This document shows, piece by piece, positions 12,588-23,529 of a stretch of DNA of 64,000 nt. A program made the position numbers and the translations under genes. Positions within the stretch are counted from its first letter, which is position 1; each line of letters opens with the position of its first letter. The notes beneath the pieces were generated by a model. The model saw nothing but the letters and a program-made list of their open reading frames with translations, did not search any database and was not told the DNA's origin. This DNA comes from Pomphorhynchus laevis (lineage: Eukaryota; Acanthocephala; Palaeacanthocephala; Echinorhynchida; Pomphorhynchidae): positions 1 to 64,000 of the forward strand of contig WNNJ02000342.1 of assembly GCA_012934845.2 (NCBI GenBank), written 5' to 3'.

Positions 12588-12649
12588 CAGTCGATGTCGA
12601 GTCTTTGTTTACTTCCATCTACACTTATAATGGAATATTTGCCATTCAA

Positions 12650-13015
12650 TCTATTGTGTAGCTTAACAACTCCGCCTTCTCGTAACTTTCCTCGCATCGC
12701 TGTCGGCTCCCCATCGTTCATCAATCTTCCTTTCTTAGACGACACTCGCCCCACCTCGCTATCGCTGCGTTCCTGTTGTACCCTCATACTCCACGTTCCC
12801 AATTACTCCAACAACTACGGTCTCCGATCCTTCCTCGTCGCCGCCCCACTCGCATGAAATCAGCTATCTCTCAACATCCGTCGCGCTCCCTCCTTTATCG
12901 CATTCAAAAACCTCATCCGTTCACACCTTCTCGACGCATGATTTACATTTTTGTTTTGTTGTGGTCATGTAAGCGTGCGCCGGCACGCATTTGCCACGTT
13001 AAAATAAATCATTTT
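12650..13015 (+). mobile_element. LINE-B copy 1, 3' fragment
   Basis: Encodes the end of the LINE-B ORF2 (SPSFINLPFLDDTRPTSLSL, then NYSNNYGLRSFLVAAPLA), then the family 3' tail: GTCATGTAAGCGTGCGC, CGGCACGC, TTTGCCACGTTAAAATAAATC. GCGTGCGC and GCACGC can form a short hairpin. Confidence 0.85.
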
Positions 13016-13502
13016 TTAAGCATCGAATACAATCTAGTGCTATCTAAAGAGTAGATTCATATCCATTCTTTCGGAAGCTCATATTCTTAAGAGCAAAAAG
13101 TATTAAATAAATACTATGTATAACGAGTTTTATGGAGCAATATGACTGAGCTATTTCGTTTACAAACAAATAGGATTTAAATTCATTTGATTGTAAGCAC
13201 GATCACGAGTACTTTTCTAATATTATTACGAACCACTGATTATGGACATTGATAATTGTACTGCTATTGGTATCAAAACAATGCAAATATAATAGAAATC
13301 AAGAAATATTCATCAACGATTGTAAGGAAGAATTTGATTACAATATTCGAAGGTATCGAAACTTTGTCACCTATAATTGCGCATTAAACTTTTAAAAAAA
13401 TCTAAAATTTGTTAAATTATCAAAATTCCGAATTTATAATAAAAATATTCTATTAATTTGAATTTTATAAATTCCAAAAATAAATAAAATAAATTCAAAA
13501 AA
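13016..13502. other. AT-rich spacer, nothing recognised
   Basis: Low-complexity AT-rich DNA between a LINE-B tail and the 3' tip of PLE-A copy 2. No frame or repeat family was identified. Confidence 0.5.
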
Positions 13503-13748
13503 TTAAATAAGCTAACTGAGTCTACGTATTTAATATAATTATTAAAGTAATAATGCAAAATCAAAATTAAACAATTAAACTTTAAAAATATTTAAACAAT
13601 TGTTATAAGATTTTATATAATTTATATCAAGTTAAAATAAAAAATTGAAATATAAAATAAAAGTATATTTTTAAGAACTCACTAATAAATAATAGACGTT
13701 GTATCAGAATAAGGATAAGAGGTCATCAGGAAAAACTGATATGCTATC

Positions 13749-15002
13749 TGCTACATTCCCCATGTCAACATCCTCTTTCATAAGCACATATCAACATCCA
13801 AAACGTCCACTAAAAACTACCCCGTCGTTTCAGATGCACATTCTCCATTCACTGATCATGTTACCATATACATTTCCCATACCATGTCATCTTGACTCCC
13901 AACACCCCCATCCCGTCCTTCCTGTATCGTTTCTCAATAATCTACATCAATCAATCAAAATTACATCCACCAACCTCCACGATCCTTCCACTCATAACCT
14001 TTCCTCATATCGCTTGCCACCCTCTATATTATCCCTACCCTCTTTGTATCCCGCTGTCGAACCTACTCCCTTCAAATCCTCACCTGGTAGCTCTCCTATC
14101 GTGATCTCACCCACTTACGTCACTCATGCTTATGCACCTGCAAATCGCATACACGATATCGTAATTTCTGCCTCCAAATGTCTTTCATCTATCCACAAAC
14201 GCCTCTCCCATCTTCTCGTTCAAAACCCAGACATGTCTAAAATAATGGAGATCCTCCCCCGTCAACGTAACATGTCTCATCCCCATGTATCTTTTGCATC
14301 ATCAATCATTTCCCTAGTCCACAATATCACTTTCTTAGGATTCAATTTGGATTATCACCTTTCCCTTGAACACGTCGTCCGCGACAAGGTCCGCTAGTCT
14401 AACTTAATTCTCCGTGACATTCGCCGTATCCGCCCCCTTATCGACTTCCGTTCCTGCATGTCTCTTTCTTCATAGCCTATTTACCCTAAAATCGATTATT
14501 GCCTCAGCCTTTTCGCCAATTCTCCAAAATCCATCATCCTAACCCTACAACGCATCATCAATTCCGCCGTTCAAGTGCTCCTACGTCTCCGTCGCTTCGA
14601 CCACACATAAACATATCTTGCCCAATTCTTCTGACCCACCATATACATCCGCATCCAACTCCGCCTTCTTCTCGTCACTTTTCATCTCATCGCTGTCGGC
14701 TCACCATCGTTCACCCACCTCCCTTTCTTATGCGGCACTCACCCCACCTTTCTATCTTGCGTTCCCGTCATTTCCTCTTACTCCACGTTCTCGATTACTC
14801 TAACAACTACGGTCTCCGATCCTTTCTCGTCGCCGCTTCCTTCGCCTGTAATCAGCTCGCTCTCGACGTCCGCCACGCTCTCTCTCTTTTATCACATTCA
14901 TATATTTCCTCTGTCCCCCCTTCTCGACACATGATTTAGATTTTTTCATGGTCATGTAAGTGTGCGCCGGCACGCATTTGCTACGTAAAAATAAATTCTT
15001 TT
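13749..15002 (+). mobile_element. LINE-B copy 2, internally deleted, inserted in PLE-A
   Basis: The first part matches the ORF1 region of the longest LINE-B (HPVLPVSFLNNLHQSIKITS). At about 14118 it jumps to the region just after the RT active site (HAYAPANRIHDIVISASKCL) and runs to the ORF2 end and the 3' tail at 14951-14993. Most of the endonuclease and RT is missing. It is flanked by TATC at 13745-13748 and 15003-15006, and PLE-A copies elsewhere read GCTATCAGGTTTCGG across this point. Confidence 0.85.
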
Positions 15003-16855
15003 TATCAGGTTTCGGCCTAACGCCTTTACTCAACATGGCAGCAGGGCCAAATAAATGTTAATAACATTTTTCCTCTGATTAAATTTTATTATCTAGTATC
15101 TTATTCTAATACAAAGTATATTATTTATTATCCATCCATAAAAATTTGCCACTTTAGAGTTTAAATTTATTCTTTATATTATTGTGTTGATTTATATATT
15201 TTACTATTTTCTGCTTGATGTTATTTTTATAGTAACCTAGTTTAAAATATGTATCTATTAAATTATTTAAATGATTTTGAAGAAAGCCAATATCATTACA
15301 TATTGTTGCAATTCTTAAAATTTCATTATTTAATGTATTATATTTTATATTATATGGTATGCATGAATGCTCATGCAAAAATATGTTTCTTGTAAATTTA
15401 AATATGTCATCTTTACGATATAAATTAATAGTAGTTTTAGTTAATGTTAATTTAATGTTCATATCTAGATATACACCTTCTTTATCATTAATATTGGTTT
15501 TGTTAAGAATAAGGCGGTCTGGATAAATGTGTTCACTAATTGAATAAAAATTATTAGAATTAAATACACATATATCATCAATGTATCGAAACATGTATTT
15601 CATATATTTATATTGTTTAGATTTAGTTTTTACACAGTTATATATTTTAGATTTATTTTATAAACAGTTATGAACAAATTCATAGTTTATAAAGCTTAAA
15701 AACAAGTCAGCTATAATTTGGCTACTATTACCACCCATTGGAACACCTTTTACTTGTCTAAATATAGATGTCCCTACTTTTAAATAATTTTGATTTATCA
15801 AAATATTTAAGGATTCTATTAATTCAATTTTATCCATATATTTATATTTATTTGATGGTTTAAATTTTGTTAGATAGGCGTTATAATTATTATAACATAT
15901 ATATGTATATCTTTTTCCGAATATAAGATTAATTAATTTTACTAACGCTTCTTTAATATCTACTAAATCTAGATTTGTATAAAGCGTACTAAAATCGTAC
16001 GTATTTATATTCTGAAAATTTATTCCTTTTGTCTGTTCTAAAAATTCTTTTGTAGAATTAATACTGAAATAGTGTTTTATACCAGTATTAATTTCGATTA
16101 CCTTGCAATATTTTTTAAAATGTGCTTTAATTACTTTAAGTATTTTATTCATATAGACAGAAAGTGGTTTTAATGTACATTTAAACGCACTGCATATGAA
16201 CCTAGGTTTTATTGGATTTTTAATGTAATTTTGGATTCCAATATAATATAGGTATAGTTTTATTATCTGATTCAACCTGTATACCCTTTTTATTCATTAT
16301 AGAACAGTGACTTGTAATAATTGTTTTTAAACTTAACTCACTAGTTCATATGTTGGATTTACATTTAAGTCATTAGAATTAACTTCCTTCATTAGTATAT
16401 CATAATAAAGTTTTTTGCATATGAAGACAAAGTTATTACTAGCTTTATCAATAGTTGTTATTATATAGTTATCCTTTAATTTAGTAAGTTCTTTATACAT
16501 ATCTTTATTAATTTTATCTTTCATTTTAACATTGCTTGTTATTTTCATTTCATTTTTAATTTTATCAAATATATAATCTTTCCAAATGTTTATCTTAGAT
16601 ATATTCGAGCTTTCACTATTAATCAGCTTACTAAAGTAATCATTTAAGTTATTATATAACGAATTGTAAATTTTATTTTTGTCGTTGTTGTTATTTAATC
16701 TATATTTATACCCTTTTGATAGCAGCTTTCTTAATTCACAATTTTCAATTAATTCTAGATTATGGGTACATATATGTTCATTTATTTTATCAAAATTAAG
16801 AGGTTTGCAATCGCATTCAGTTTCTATGATGTTTCTAATATAATCGTTACATTAG

Positions 16856-17272
16856 AATAAATTTAAACTCTTAAGTGGCAAATTTTTATGGATGAATAAT
16901 AAATAATATACTTTGCATTAGAATAAGATACTAGATAGTTATTTCAGAGGAAATACATCATTAGTATGTATTTGGACCCCGCTGCTATGTTGGGTAGAGG
17001 AGTTAGGGGCCGAAACCTGATAGCATAGCAGTTCCTCCTGATGACCTCTAATTCTTATTCTGATACAACGTCTGTTATTTATTAGTCAATTCATAAAAAT
17101 GACGTTTATTTTAAATTTTATTTTTTATTTTTTTAACTTGATTTAAATTATAGAAAATCTAAAAACAATTATTAATTTTATTATTTAATTATTAAATTTT
17201 GATTTAGCATTATTATGTTTTGTTTATTTTATAATTATATAACAATACGTAGACTCAGTTAGCTGATTTAAT
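16856..17272 (+). mobile_element. PLE-A copy 3, 3' end inserted in copy 2
   Basis: Begins TAGAATAAATTTAAACTCTT, includes the end of the RT frame, the GGACCCCG..GGGGCCGAAAC stem and CTGATGA block, and ends TACGTAGACTCAGTTAGCTG. It is opposite in strand to its host element. Copy 2 stops at ATCGTTACAT and resumes at ATTGATTTCAATAC. The other copy at 34470 reads straight through (ATCGTTACATATTGATTTTA). Confidence 0.85.
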
Positions 17273-17560
17273 ATTGATTTCAATACTTTATTATAATTAC
17301 AAATTTTCTGTCTTAATAGGAGTAATAGCTTATACTTACTTAAGTCTGATCCATAATTTCTTTACTTTTGGAATTATTTAAAAGTCCGGCTATATTTATG
17401 TTATCAATACATTTATTAATGAATTTTATGGTCAGTGTATATTTTTCATTGCTAATATTAATTGTTCGATTATAGTATTATACATTACAATAACAGTCTT
17501 TAATACAACTTAACATTTCATAATCGTTAATTAATCTTTGATTTATTAAACAAATTCTAA

Positions 17561-18084
17561 AATTAAAAAACTCATTCTAAAATTTAAAAATTAAAAACTT
17601 CAAATTCTAAAAATGCTGAAATTAAAAGTTAAAAAATTTCTAGTTCACGAAGCTATGTGAATTATAAAATTTTTTACAACAGAACCCGATTCTGATAACG
17701 TCTTTATTATCAATATTATGAATATATAGACAACTTAAACTAAACATGTTTACAATAAGCAAATCATGACTGCAAGATATCATACTTTCGTGACATGCGT
17801 TGGCATAACCGAGTAACGAACTTTGTAATCTATGGGACACGACGAATGCTATTCATTTTTCACATTTGCTATATTTTGCAAATTTTATTTTGAAGAAACC
17901 AAAAGAAGTACAGACTAGAGTGACTATCAAATAATAAAATACTAATTTTATTTCAATATTAAACAATAAAAACAAATGTTGTTAATTTACCCCGACGAAT
18001 ATATTACAAAAAGATGTAAATACACAGTATTTACCATAACAAAGCTATCATAATTTAAAAATTGTTCGTTGAACAGGAGAGATA
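17561..18084. other. No gene or recognised repeat
   Basis: AT-rich DNA with a short internally repetitive stretch (TTCTAAAATT variants, 17550-17640). The minus-strand frame of 66 codons at 17640-17840 has no motif. Confidence 0.45.
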
Positions 18085-18226
18085 AAAATATATTTATTTT
18101 AAGGTGGCAAATGCGTGCCAGCGCACGCTTACATGACCACAACAACAAAAATATAAATTGTGTCGAGAAGGTGTGAACGGAGGAGGTTTTTGAATATGAT
18201 AAAGGAGGGAGCGCGGCGGACGACGC
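18085..18226 (-). mobile_element. LINE-B copy 3, 3' tip
   Basis: Reverse complement of the LINE-B tail (GGTGGCAAATGCGTGCCAGCGCACGCTTACATGAC) plus the last codons of ORF2. It ends where LINE-C begins. Confidence 0.8.
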
Positions 18227-20018
18227 GCTCCAGCTAACTGGGTGCTTCCTGAGTTTTGGAAGAACAACCTCCTCACCTCCCGTTCGGACTAGGAGGAGGC
18301 ATCCCACTCCAGCTAACTTAACACTATGCAAAGTATTCAAGAGCCTTCTTCACTGAATATCCTTTAGTGGAATTCGGGGAGTGGTTCTGCCCTTAGCCTT
18401 CTATCTGGTAGAGATGCAGATGTTATAGTTCTTCAGAAGACGCGGTCTATCCGGCTCCCCCAGGACATTACTCTATTTATCCCTAAGCATATCTACACAT
18501 ACTATATTCCGTACACAACCCCACCTCACTCCTCTTCATCTCAAGGTATTTTAACCATAGTAAAGAGTTCCTTAAGATCATCCCTCTTACTTAACTATTC
18601 TTGTCCAGCCATGTCTATTTTAGCTATATCACTATGTAAAATGGTAAACGCATCAACGTAGCCAATATCCAGCCAGGAGAAATTCACAAGAATCGTGACA
18701 TCCTGGATCGTATATTGGGTAGCGGTTATGACATGTTACTTGGGACTACAACGACATAGCTTGTCGTTAGATTAATGCAGCAAACCGCATAACCAAGAAC
18801 AACTATCTTATTCACAAACCACCATCCCCCACCTTCCATTGCTCAACAACTAATTCTCTCCTCGAAATTTTACTGCTGCATAAGAAATGATTGCTGAAAC
18901 CCATCTGTACTGAGCAGTCGCGCCAACATCAGGCCACATCTCATGACCTTATCCGCTGGTGGATAGAGGAAGATACGTTGCTTAGAAGGAGGTTTCACTT
19001 TGATTCCATCAGAGTTGTCTTCTTTCAGGCAGCTATCCAACTCTTCCATGGAATTGGTAATGAGAGTTTGACCGAATTTAATTCCTACTTCCCATCGGAA
19101 GCTACCGCGTTGCTTTCGACTACCTTAAAGGTCGCATATACAATCCCACTCCAACAAAACTCAAGGTTCTCGCTAAATGTACATCTACCCAATCTCTCTG
19201 TTTACGCCAGACATGTCCTCTTGAATGAATACTGGAGCTCTAGATATAGGTTCCAGCTGATCAAGGATACTGCAAGCATTGCTCACCTTAATCCTTATAA
19301 GGCTTCCTTCTGGAAGATATTCAAGAAGTAGAAGTTTGTCTGCTGGAAGGATAGAGCCTTGGTTTAAATTGGTAGCATAGGCTTTGACAAAGTTTAGGAG
19401 GAGTTACTATCCTTACATAATTATGGAGCCACACAATCTAACCAACCAATCCCGCATTGGTGTGACTTCAAGAGTAAGGATATATCTGTCATCGATATCC
19501 TAAACTCCTGGGGGCCACTTCCGGGCACCTCCAGAACCCACGCGCCACTCTCCACTTGGGGAGAGTTACGGTGAACTTTATCTTGCTGTCTCCATTGAAC
19601 TTTACAAAAAATTTAAACGCGATCAACATCGTGTGGTATACGCTGATGATACCACAGCCTTGTTCTCTGTAAGAAGGTGCAAAGATGTAGTCTCTGACAT
19701 CAGCCGTTTCTTTTTAAGATTAAAAGACCAGCTACCCATATTCAATCTTGTTCTTAACTCCTCTAAATCTCAGGTGATCGTCTTTCATGGCGCCCCTGAG
19801 ACCAAATAGAATCTTAAGAGATTAGCATTCTCCTCCATTTTGCAGCTTCAACCACCCCCTACCTTCACAAGTCAAGTAAAATACCTGGGATTCACCATTA
19901 CGGTGATCTGGATAGACTCAAACGTATCCTGAAGAAAGCTCCTGGGCCCTGACACGGGCTCAGCATCTGTCATTGAAATGAAAAACCCAAGTGCACCTTT
20001 GGGGTACTTGGGTTTTGG
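18227..20018 (+). mobile_element. LINE-C copy 1, internally deleted
   Basis: Parallels LINE-C copy 2 from its ORF1/ORF2 junction: SLNI..EFGEWFCP-like endonuclease start (18345), YITPPHSSSSQGILT region, a linker with YRFQLIKDTASIAHLNPYKA (19240-19310), then an RT segment with VVYADDTTALFS near 19632. The first half of the RT is missing, since sequence jumps near 19560-19580. The reading frame is broken repeatedly. Here the catalytic box is YADD, whereas copy 2 has YAND. The 3' part ends abruptly at GGGTACC, where another LINE-B tail starts. Confidence 0.75.
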
Positions 20019-20125
20019 GTACCTTCCGTTCACACCTTTTCGACACATGATTTACATTTTTGTTTTGTTGTGGTCATGTAAGCGTGCGCTGGCACGAATT
20101 TGCCACGTTAAAAAATAATTTTATT
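20019..20125 (+). mobile_element. LINE-B copy 4, 3' tip
   Basis: CGTTCACACCTTTTCGACAC, TGTGGTCATGTAAGCGTGCG, CTGGCACG and TTTGCCACGTTAAAA in the family order. This is a severely 5'-truncated insertion between LINE-C copy 1 and LINE-D copy 1. Confidence 0.8.
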
Positions 20126-21240
20126 TTAAGACAGTATTTGACAAATTTGTTATTTGCTAGGTAATCGTGGATATATTTAGCATCTCACAGAGCTACGGTC
20201 GATGTGCTATTCTTTGATTTCAGTTTGTCGTTCCACTGTGTTCCGCGTGTTCTTGAATCATTACGCTATTGCGGAATTAATAGCTATCTTGTCGAATGGA
20301 TAGGAAATTTTCTCAGTAAGCGAAACTTTCGTGTTCGGATAGGGGATAATTTATCATCATATCGCAACATCGATTCCGATGTGCCTCAAGGGTCAGCTTG
20401 GGTTCGTTACTTTTCAATGTTTTCATAAACACACACTTATAAAGACCTTAAGCTGTTGATGGCTTGCTTACGCAGATGATGTTAAGATTTACAACAATTG
20501 AGTCCATAGAAATTACCAACACCTGCAAGATAAAATTGATAAAATATTCTCTTGGAGTCGTGACACTGGTATATTATTGAATGTTCAAAAATGCTATCAT
20601 TTAGTGCAGGTAATTCGACCCTGTATTCGGAATATATGTCGGGATTACATACCATAGAAAGTGTAAATGCGGTTAATGATTTGGGAATTGCATGGTACCG
20701 TATTCTTAAAACCAGGGCAGATATAGATGAGGTATTATCAAAGCTCGAAAAGCGCTATTTCTTATTTTAAGAACTGTTTCGTCTCGCTATCGCCAAATTC
20801 ATTTAAATCTTTATTTGATGCATTAGTCAGGATATATATTGAAGTCATGCATCGTGTTCTATGACCAAAGATAAAATCTAGTATTTGAGGAGGATTCTTC
20901 GGCAAGGTAACAAATTGTGTCTGAAATTATATCAAAAGAATTATAGGGACAGGTTGTCAATTCGTAATATGCAGAGTAAACGCGCTAAACTATTTTCATT
21001 ATATATGACAGCAGTGCGCCCTACGGTAACCTCCAAATACATAACGTTAACAGACAGACATTCTCATAGGGGTCATTGTATGGTACTGAAAACAATCACA
21101 TGGTAATTGCTCGAGAATTACCAGATTATCACGCAGATCTTTATCTTTCATACGAAGTAGTGAGATCCGATCTAGAGCTATTTAAGTCCATAATTCAAGA
21201 TTTTCATATTATGAACGAAAACTGCATAAGTTTATCATGA
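20126..21240 (+). mobile_element. LINE-D copy 1, decayed RT region (CR1-like)
   Basis: Frame 20204-20428 reads VLFFDFSLSFHCVPRVLESL, GINSYLVEWIGNFLSKRNF and DVPQGSAW, the CR1-type motif A and B region (D-F-S-x-x-F, V-P-Q-G). AYADDVKIY follows in another frame near 20470. Several further breaks occur up to about 21240. No 3' end signature was seen. Confidence 0.65.
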
Positions 21241-21994
21241 TATTTGTATTAATTTGAATTGTACAATTTGTGAACGGGCAAAACAGTCATTTTGGCTACA
21301 GCTCTGTATCAATAATAATTAGAAAAAAATGAAAAAAATAGAAATTTGCCTTCTCTTCGTTGCTTGTTTCTTAAACCCTGCCAGTAACGTTTTTTAAATT
21401 CTGGCAAACATTTAATTATCTTCGAGGCCATTCTAGAGGCGTACAACTCTGTGATCGAATCTTGCCATAGCATGACTTTGTAGATAGTGGATTGCGACAT
21501 TTAATATGGTCGGAGATAAAATGATTTGGATCGTGTGTTGCTTTCCAGATCAAGCAGATATCTCGGTTGTCTCAAAGCTCTTGCAATGCATGTATATCAA
21601 GATACATCAGCCTAACATCGCTAGTCATTTTTCTTACATATGAAATAAGCTTTGTTGCCTGCCATAGTACCGTTGCAATTTTTCGTTTTCTTATTTCATC
21701 TTGGATAAATACACGTAGATGCATGAAGCAAATGACTCAATATGTAAGCATTTGCCAGTTCTGAAAATACCTTTACCTAATGCAAAAAAGTTCAGCCTTT
21801 CAAACCTATTATACATGTAGTTTCATTCACCTCTTCCAAATCGCATATGCAAAAATGTTCCTGATGACTTCTATTCCTTATTCGAATACATGGTATATTA
21901 TTTATTAGTCAATTCATAATAATTATTTATTTTCATACAAGTTATTAGCCTCAAATGGCTATTTTGACTGTTCACAGAAATGGAAAAAATTCAA
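21241..21994. other. No gene or recognised repeat
   Basis: Frames of about 65 codons on both strands (21309-21500 minus, 21567-21764 plus) carry no motif. Some could be LINE-D residue too decayed to name. Confidence 0.4.
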
Positions 21995-22730
21995 TCACTA
22001 AAATAGATTAAGCGTCCACGCCAGTATTTAATATTCAATGTCGAATATTTTGCTTGGAGCTGCAGTAGCTGGAAGCACATACAATTTCTTTAGGCAGCAC
22101 ATTCCATAAATTTAAGGACCGATATGAAAGTCGCACTACGCTTGGGACTTTGCCATGTGGTAATTTATACAGTGATAGAGGATGACCTCTACGAACTAAC
22201 GAACTAATATTCACATAGTGAGAAAGAGATCCCTCTGTGAAATGAACAATCTGCCACGTCGCAATGAGGTCTAGATAAATCAACCTTTGACGCGCTGAAA
22301 GCAGCTGTAAGAAAGATAAGCGGTCTACGTAGGAATACGTAGGTTGAAAACACAATTTGAGCCTCTTCCAAGCACTGACTCAAGCTTCGTGATGTCTGCC
22401 TTAGTAGATGGAAATGATGCCTGGATGCAATATTCAATGTGTGGGCGAACCAACGCGCAATATAGTATCTTAAAACTTAATGGGTGTAGCCTTGCAAAAG
22501 AATTTTTGATGCAATACATAGCTTTCATTGTTTTAACATGAATAAAGACAGTATTTGAGCGAGTTTTCAATGTCCTGTGCAAAATTACCCCCAAATCCCT
22601 ACACTCAGATACAACTTCAAGTGTATGAAACCCTAATCGAAATTCACGATCATGTTTACTTTTTCCTAGCTTTATATAAACACATTTATCAAAGTTCAGT
22701 ATCATACCCGTAGCTACACTCCATTTGTGT
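21995..22730 (-). mobile_element. LINE-D copy 2, C-terminal RT part
   Basis: Minus-strand frames 22705-22325 and 22355-22035 read LNFDKCVYIKLGKSKHD, a YLGV-like box (CRDLGVILHRTLK), FKILYCALVRPHIEYCIQAS and SLNLWNVLPKEIV. This is the normal order of the CR1-clade RT tail (thumb, VRPxLEY, WNxLPxxVV). One frame change separates the two pieces. Confidence 0.75.
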
Positions 22731-22734
22731 ATCC

Positions 22735-22900
22735 AATTTAAAATTTAAAGTAAAAATAGATTTTATTTTAAATTTTATATATAAATATTATCGTTATATA
22801 AATATAAATCGTATACAATATTATATAATTATTTATTTATAATTTTTTATCTTTATTTTAATTTATATATTGTATAAAATACGTAGACTCAATTATCTTA
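22735..22900 (+). mobile_element. PLE-A 3' tip (degenerate)
   Basis: AT-rich tail ending AAAATACGTAGACTCAATTA, the same terminus as at 3165-3185 and 17240-17262. No RT or GC stem remains. Confidence 0.55.
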
Positions 22901-23172
22901 TCAGATTCATCCAAGTGAATATTTTGCCACTCCGCAGAGGGTTTTATTTTTATCCTTACACTAACTTTAGCAATTTCATATTGCATGTAAACCATTTCTT
23001 TATCAAGATAGGATTTTTAAAACGATGGAAGTTCTATCAATATCTGCAAGTTCGGCAATAATTCTAAAAAATTAAGAAAATTCTAAGATCGCTGACAAGC
23101 AATTATCTTCAAAAACAAAAAAATAAAAATTAAATATTTTAAATTTTTATCCTGATAATAGTACACACTAAA

Positions 23173-23475
23173 CCAATAACCTTCTTCCATTTTTGATTAG
23201 ATAGTTTTACTGAAACGAAGAAAGTAATTTTCCTTTATTTAAAAAATGCAATATTTTGATAGCTCCTGCTATCATCAGGATTACAATCATCGTAATCCTG
23301 ATGATATCAGGAGCTATCGAAATATTGTACTTTTTAAATAAAGGAAAATTATTTTATTTTTTGTTCCAGTAAAACTATCTAATTCTGATAATGATGGAAG
23401 GAACTATCGAAAAATTGTACTGTTAAATAAAGGGTATTTTTTCTTTTTCGTTTCTTTAAAACTATCTTATCGAAA
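23173..23475. repeat. Foldback element FB2 with an extra arm
   Basis: Near-perfect palindrome at 23196-23383: ATTAGATAGTTTTACTG on the left, CAGTAAAACTATCTAAT on the right, centre near 23290 at ACAATCATCGT. A third arm copy follows at 23384-23475 (GGAACTATCGAAAAATTGTAC). Both arms carry CTGATGA, a GATA(G)C..GCTATC hairpin and (G)AAA pointing outwards. It shares the left flank ATAACCTTCTTCCATTTT with FB1. Confidence 0.8.
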
Positions 23476-23529
23476 ATAAAAAAAGGTGGTGAATTTCATT
23501 CGAACAGAAAAATTAAAAAGGCATTTCAG

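Larger units (their letters stand above)
13503..17560 (-). mobile_element. PLE-A copy 2, long, carrying two insertions
   Basis: Read on the minus strand, the N-terminal part lies at 17560-17272, the core at 16855-15154 and the 3' region at 15003-15154 plus 13748-13503. Protein pieces: TTIDKASNNFVFICKKLYY (finger region), NPIKPRFICSAFKCTLKPLS, YDFSTLYTNLDL (motif A), VKGVPMGGNSS and ADLFLSF (motif B), RYIDDICVF (motif C). There is no GIY-YIG after the RT. This order and wording match invertebrate PLEs with FDFSTLYT and DKA.NN motifs. The coding part is broken. LINE-B sits at 13749-15002 and a PLE-A end at 16856-17272. Confidence 0.85.

Noticed and set aside
12476-12857. Overlapping frames of about 105 codons on both strands
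   Set aside because: The region is the end of a 377-bp repeat plus a LINE-B fragment. The plus frame is explained by LINE-B and the minus frame is its shadow.
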